NCBI GenBank assembly: GCA_028678635.1
Contig: JAJRDC010000182.1
Span: 1-9,843 of the forward strand
Direction of reading: 5' to 3'
Length of the DNA stretch: 9,843 bases
From: Methanomicrobiales archaeon
GTDB taxonomy: Archaea > Halobacteriota > Methanomicrobia > Methanomicrobiales > JACTUA01
In this document: piece by piece, positions 7,301 through 9,843 of the stretch
How positions within the stretch are numbered: position 1 is the stretch's first letter
How the letters are laid out: each line of letters opens with the position of its first letter
Translations under genes and position numbers: made by a program
Notes under the pieces: generated by a model
Seen by the model: the letters and a program-made list of their open reading frames with translations, nothing else
Told to the model about the DNA's origin: nothing
Database searches by the model: none

Positions 7301-9422
7301 CGAACTCATCAACGGAATCATGGCCTACCTGGTACCCCTGTTCACCTATGCAATGGCGGTCCAGGGAGGTATGACGTTTGTCCTGAAGGGCCTCCTCATT
7401 GCCACCCTGAACATGGGTGTCCCCGTGGTCTCGGACCAGGTGGAACACCTGCACCGCGTGGGAGCCCAGGCGATCATGGACAGCGTCCAGGGCGGGTCCA
7501 TCAAGGAACCCGCCACCGTCAGGGCGACGGATACCCGAGTCTCCACGCCGACACGGGTCACCTCATCAGGCTACTCGCTGGTAGTAACACCCTACGGGAG
7601 TGTCGTTGACATCATCCCGCGGAACGGGGAATTCATTCCAGAAATGGCCGGCGAGTATTCCCTGGTCACCTACCGGCATGACGGACAGCTGTTCTCGGAC
7701 GTTGCCCGGATAACGGTCACGGCCACGCGGCCGAACGTGACCGTGGATATTTCTCCGATCCTTGACGGGAACCGGCTGGAAGTGACCATGGAGGTCAGGA
7801 ACCATGAGACTGATCCGGTGGACCATGCCGGGCTCCTCTTCGTCCTTAAGAATGCAACAGAAGGGCTGGAATATCGCCAGGGTGAGGAGTTTGACCTCGC
7901 AGGCGGTGCATCGCGGGTGTTCTCCTCAGAGGTGACCCTCCCCAGGAACGGTACGTACACGGGCACCGTCACCCTCACGTACCGGACCCGCAGCATCCTC
8001 CGACAGACCTCATTTCTGGTGAACATCGGCGAAAAGGAGGATGATGTGGCGATCGTCGGTATTGAGATCCTTGACACCTATCCGCCGTCTGAACCGATTA
8101 CCATCCCCGTCACCCTGGACAGCGCATATTCAGCCACTGTCTTTGATCTTGTGGTTCCCGAGCTGGAGATCAGGGAAACGGTCAACCTGAACGGGAGGGA
8201 GAACTTCGCGCTCCACGTGCCTGCGATGCAGCCCGGCAGGCACCACCTCACCCTGAGCGCCGAGAAGAACGGGAGAACCCTAGACCTGCGGAGCATCGAA
8301 CTGGTGGTCACGGCGGATGGGGTGGGATTCCTGGTCCTCCAGCCCGAAACCGACTATCTCGCCGCACCTGAACCGGTTCCGGTCACCCTGTCACTGAAGG
8401 ACCTGGTCATGAACGGTGTGGACGCCCATGCGGACGTGGTGATCACGGATCCCGACGGGAGAAAAACGACGGAGAGCCTCACCCTGGCCGGAGGCACCGG
8501 CCAGTTCCTGCTCACACCGGCGAAGGAAGGGACGTACCAGCTGGACGGTTCTGCCTCGAAACAGGGCTGGGCTATGGCCGACAGCTCCACGGTGGTGGTG
8601 GTGGGCAACATGAGCCGGCTCGCGATGGAGGTTAGCGCGCTCAACGAAGCAATCATCGTCCAGGTCACCACCAGAGGACGGCCGGTATCATGCGCTGTTA
8701 CCTGTTCTTCTGGGAACGATGTGGTGACCCGCTCCGCCCCGGAAGGGATTGCCATCTTCAACAAGACGGAATCCTTCACGCTGGAGGCAGAAAAGCCGTA
8801 CTTTGAGCACGCATTCTTCCAGTACGGCGTTCCCGGCAATGATCCCGGTATCCTCGCATCTTTCACTGCCAACGTGACGGAAGGTGAGGTCCCCCTGGCC
8901 GTGCAGTTCACGGACACCTCCCTGGGATACCCTGATACCTGGTCCTGGCAGTTTGGCGATAGCGCCGTTTCCGGAGACCGGAATCCCTTCCACGTCTTTA
9001 ACGAACCTGGTGATTATACCGTGACGATGGTGGTCCGGAACGCAGCAGGATCCCGCTCCCACACGATGACCATCAGAGTGGTGCCCGCCGATAAACCCGG
9101 ACCTGCCTCTGACACCCTCCCGCCCGAGGTGACAATCAAAGCACCGTCACCGGGAATCATCTGGTATGGGAACCAGAGGCGGCAGATCCTCTGGAAGGCA
9201 ACTGATGACACCGGGGTCACCGGGATCGACATCGAGTACTCGCTGAATAATGGAACCACATGGTCTTCCATTGCTACTTCCCAGAAGAACACCGGCCGGT
9301 ATATCTGGACCGTTGTGAACGCAGACGGAAAGAAATCCCTGATCCGGATCACGGCACGGGATGACGCAGGTAATACACGGACCGTCCAGGCACCTTTCAT
9401 CGTACGAAGGGAAAGGACATGA
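4377..9422 (+). CDS. Giant exported NHL-propeller / He_PIG / helical / PKD surface protein
   Basis: The 1681-residue product is probably displayed on or released from the cell surface. Residues 1-27 form a Sec signal peptide with likely cleavage after VLA (25-27). Residues 28-180 are an acidic, Pro/Ser/Thr-rich linker. Residues 183-462 hold six NHL-like blades (for example NVYVMDAGNYRIQKF, 446-460), with YRFVLMW at 184-190 likely closing the ring. Residues 467-560 and 561-650 are two similar cadherin/He_PIG-like domains, each with an Asp-rich loop (DPDGD 494-498, DEDGD 590-594) and an LDR..G.F.WKP motif. Residues 655-757 look Ig-like. Residues 759-1045 are mainly helical and unrecognised, with a hydrophobic hairpin at about 975-1018. 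Ig/CARDB-like beta domains fill 1046-1480. A PKD domain with WSWQFGD (1522-1528) spans about 1490-1569, and a final Ig-like domain ends at about 1676. Several N-X-S/T sites occur. No C-terminal anchor or PGF-CTERM-type tail is seen. Met4 (4386) is an alternative start; the frame is closed by TGA at 4371. Function is unknown; adhesion or binding is a guess. Confidence 0.9.
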   Translation: MIPMVRPVPILIAVAVCIVFLTLPVLALDDGGDPPDPRNESVEWDANLSEVILNGTAAIALPEEILMENESIMAPPDGTGEDPVGDPGQEITPVVNQRETVTVSHIPIPDVTIPGDQERSGTVEGSDDSSPESDTGNEIPDLLILDERDRTPGQSLNKEGAETPEERPTELLRESTVGEASDEYRFVLMWGSKGEGDGQIMSPGDITIDASGNLYAITNSNRFSYQNQVQLFNPNGDRLAGWAVGGQPSGIGVNSAGDIYVSDSWNDAIRFYAPDGRLLGGWGGVKPSDQYGWSDPAGPRGITTDAQGDVYVGSISWLSQPSRVQKFSSDGSFIKGWKVGKNPVDIAVDKEGYVYATYQGPPSVVKYTSDGTVVTSWRLKGTSSQNILVGGISVAPDGNVFVTHPENHSVQKYSPQGVLLTQMGSQGSQAGQFYYPTSCTVDNAGNVYVMDAGNYRIQKFAPVTSLNHPPLLEPLEPQEISLGSTYHLTLKGYDPDGDTLGYSYGLMPGLISIEGASLDRTSGVFTWKPTSAQMGFWNIQFEVSDGEARDVESVTIHVTGWNHVPRIGDELKDTWVILGDTLQFSIHATDEDGDSLEYFFSPYLEGATLDRSTGAFSWKPEGVLPGNYLVEFNVFDSMAVSSRKTVITVLPEQPPITPRPLKPDPVTIGFELIPERNVMDAGGTNVVTIRPLDSLQPQPFEVTILVDGVPERILVYHTEDLIYAFTIQSPGIHTIAAEANVNGQRISGMRYITVRSNISPALDLAHLREEKADAEIEQALRLVAVRNVQYHTEAPRQAFDLVFKYVRVASLANTPKPDQAFITKKLDAWKATDTAFVAQYSYLMRAHVALWPEGPAVSDQMSALEKGYDILSTRRTIDEQEGALASHIVMNPHQYRNSIDLRHLFFRYTLPLTRVVEEYGLGGTALGPWNIPLSSTEEAYERARYASDLGGIEADLIESIGMGSVAVTLHSTPAFELINGIMAYLVPLFTYAMAVQGGMTFVLKGLLIATLNMGVPVVSDQVEHLHRVGAQAIMDSVQGGSIKEPATVRATDTRVSTPTRVTSSGYSLVVTPYGSVVDIIPRNGEFIPEMAGEYSLVTYRHDGQLFSDVARITVTATRPNVTVDISPILDGNRLEVTMEVRNHETDPVDHAGLLFVLKNATEGLEYRQGEEFDLAGGASRVFSSEVTLPRNGTYTGTVTLTYRTRSILRQTSFLVNIGEKEDDVAIVGIEILDTYPPSEPITIPVTLDSAYSATVFDLVVPELEIRETVNLNGRENFALHVPAMQPGRHHLTLSAEKNGRTLDLRSIELVVTADGVGFLVLQPETDYLAAPEPVPVTLSLKDLVMNGVDAHADVVITDPDGRKTTESLTLAGGTGQFLLTPAKEGTYQLDGSASKQGWAMADSSTVVVVGNMSRLAMEVSALNEAIIVQVTTRGRPVSCAVTCSSGNDVVTRSAPEGIAIFNKTESFTLEAEKPYFEHAFFQYGVPGNDPGILASFTANVTEGEVPLAVQFTDTSLGYPDTWSWQFGDSAVSGDRNPFHVFNEPGDYTVTMVVRNAAGSRSHTMTIRVVPADKPGPASDTLPPEVTIKAPSPGIIWYGNQRRQILWKATDDTGVTGIDIEYSLNNGTTWSSIATSQKNTGRYIWTVVNADGKKSLIRITARDDAGNTRTVQAPFIVRRERT

Positions 9423-9424
9423 AC

Positions 9425-9449
9425 AAATAGATACCTGTTCCTATTTTTT
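9425..9449 (+). terminator. Hairpin plus T-run terminator after the surface-protein gene
   Basis: Three bases past the stop, AAATAG (9425-9430) pairs with CTATTT (9441-9446) around a 10-base loop, and the right arm runs into six consecutive T residues (9444-9449). The stem is weak, but the T-run alone fits archaeal termination. It cleanly ends the surface-protein transcript. Confidence 0.6.
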
Positions 9450-9727
9450 CCCCCACCGAATTCACGAAGAGATCGGACAGATTGGGGCGTGGCTGACCCG
9501 GATAGGATCCGCCCGCCCAGACAATCAGGGTGGAGAATAGTGCGGTACCATTACCTTGGAAAAACGGGAATGAAAGGATATCCCCTCCCTATACCATTGT
9601 TCTTCCATCCGCCTCGATCATGGAACTTACGGCATAGAGCACTACCTGTTAATGATGCCGGCCCTCATCCCTCTCGGCCTGTCGGTATCAGGTGATACCG
9701 TTCCTACCAGCAACTTCACGACCCTGC
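9450..9727. other. Gene-free region between convergent genes
   Basis: This 278-bp stretch separates the surface-protein gene from the convergent DUF333-like gene. It contains one notable element, the palindrome at 9683-9700. An open frame at 9489-9695 on the plus strand has no ribosome site, no recognisable domain and a Pro/Arg-rich composition typical of chance frames in GC-rich DNA. I see no promoter or RNA gene here. Confidence 0.6.
9683..9700. repeat. 18-bp perfect palindrome near the DUF333-like gene 3' end
   Basis: CGGTATCA (9683-9690) and TGATACCG (9693-9700) are perfect reverse complements with only GG between them. In RNA this would be a 7-bp stem with a tight 4-base loop. It lies 28 bp beyond the stop of the minus-strand DUF333-like gene, so it could be a 3'-end hairpin of that transcript. 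No T-run follows on either strand, so it is not a standard terminator; a protein-binding dyad is also possible. Confidence 0.6.
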
Positions 9728-9843
9728 TCAGGCCGGGGCCGTGCAGACGCACTGCTGCATGTACTTCACCGCGTCGCAGACCTGGTTATTGGGGAGGATG
9801 CAGACCCCGTACTGGCTCCCGTCGGCCTTCGTCCGGATCTGGT
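9728..9843 (-). CDS. DUF333-like cysteine-rich protein, C-terminal end (cut by window edge)
   Basis: The complement of the window end reads 37 codons to a TGA stop (9728-9730). The visible peptide begins QIRTKADGSQYGVCILPNN and ends in CVCTAPA. The pattern IRT..DG.QYGVC, then a short turn, then C-D-A...Y...C matches the conserved core of DUF333 (a small 'putative hemolysin'-annotated family of unknown function found in many exported or lipoprotein-like proteins). Visible cysteines are at positions 14, 22, 31 and 33 of the fragment. The usual Asp/Gly-rich turn is PNNQ here and the usual aromatic after Cys-Asp-Ala is Val. The N-terminal part, including any signal peptide or lipobox, is outside the window, so location in the cell cannot be judged. 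It is convergent with the surface-protein gene. Confidence 0.7.
   Translation of the reverse strand, partial: QIRTKADGSQYGVCILPNNQVCDAVKYMQQCVCTAPA

Noticed and set aside
9489..9695. A 68-residue plus-strand frame downstream of the surface gene
   Set aside because: It begins after a strong terminator, has no promoter or ribosome site, and its composition is that of random GC-rich sequence.

Overview
The window looks like chromosomal DNA of a methanogenic euryarchaeon, most likely of the class Methanomicrobia and probably the order Methanomicrobiales. This is an inference. It rests on an archaeal family-B DNA polymerase, an LDH-like malate dehydrogenase, AT-rich TATA-type promoters in GC-rich DNA, a very large exported NHL/PKD-type surface protein of the kind common in these archaea, and a DUF333-type cysteine-rich protein. 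No RNA genes, CRISPR arrays, insertion sequences or phage genes are visible.

Layout. (1) Positions 1-659, minus strand: the first ~220 residues of dihydroorotate dehydrogenase (pyrD), cut by the window edge. (2) Positions 660-709: a very short divergent intergenic gap with one AT-rich TATA element that appears to serve both directions, leaving little or no 5' leader for either gene. (3) Positions 710-4052, plus strand: mdh (malate dehydrogenase), overlapping by 8 bp a complete, intein-free family-B DNA polymerase (polB). These two form a translationally overlapping pair. (4) Positions 4053-4376: an AT-rich non-coding stretch with a clear TATA box inside an inverted repeat, a possible 19-codon leader ORF ending in an ATGA overlap, and an inverted repeat that covers the next start codon. 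(5) Positions 4377-9422, plus strand: one 1681-residue exported multidomain protein. It has a signal peptide, an acidic linker, a six-bladed NHL-type propeller, two cadherin/He_PIG-like domains, a helical domain I do not recognise that contains a hydrophobic hairpin, several Ig-like domains, a PKD domain and a C-terminal Ig-like domain. (6) Positions 9423-9727: a hairpin plus T-run terminator, then gene-free DNA with a strong 18-bp palindrome. (7) Positions 9728-9843, minus strand: the C-terminal end of a DUF333-like protein.

The left 4 kb is housekeeping: pyrimidine synthesis, central carbon metabolism and DNA replication. The right part is accessory cell-surface DNA with visibly lower GC and its own regulatory region. 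The two parts look functionally unrelated. The most interesting item is the surface protein, because an unrecognised helical module with a possible membrane hairpin sits in the middle of otherwise standard extracellular beta domains, and the leader in front of it has layered regulatory structure.
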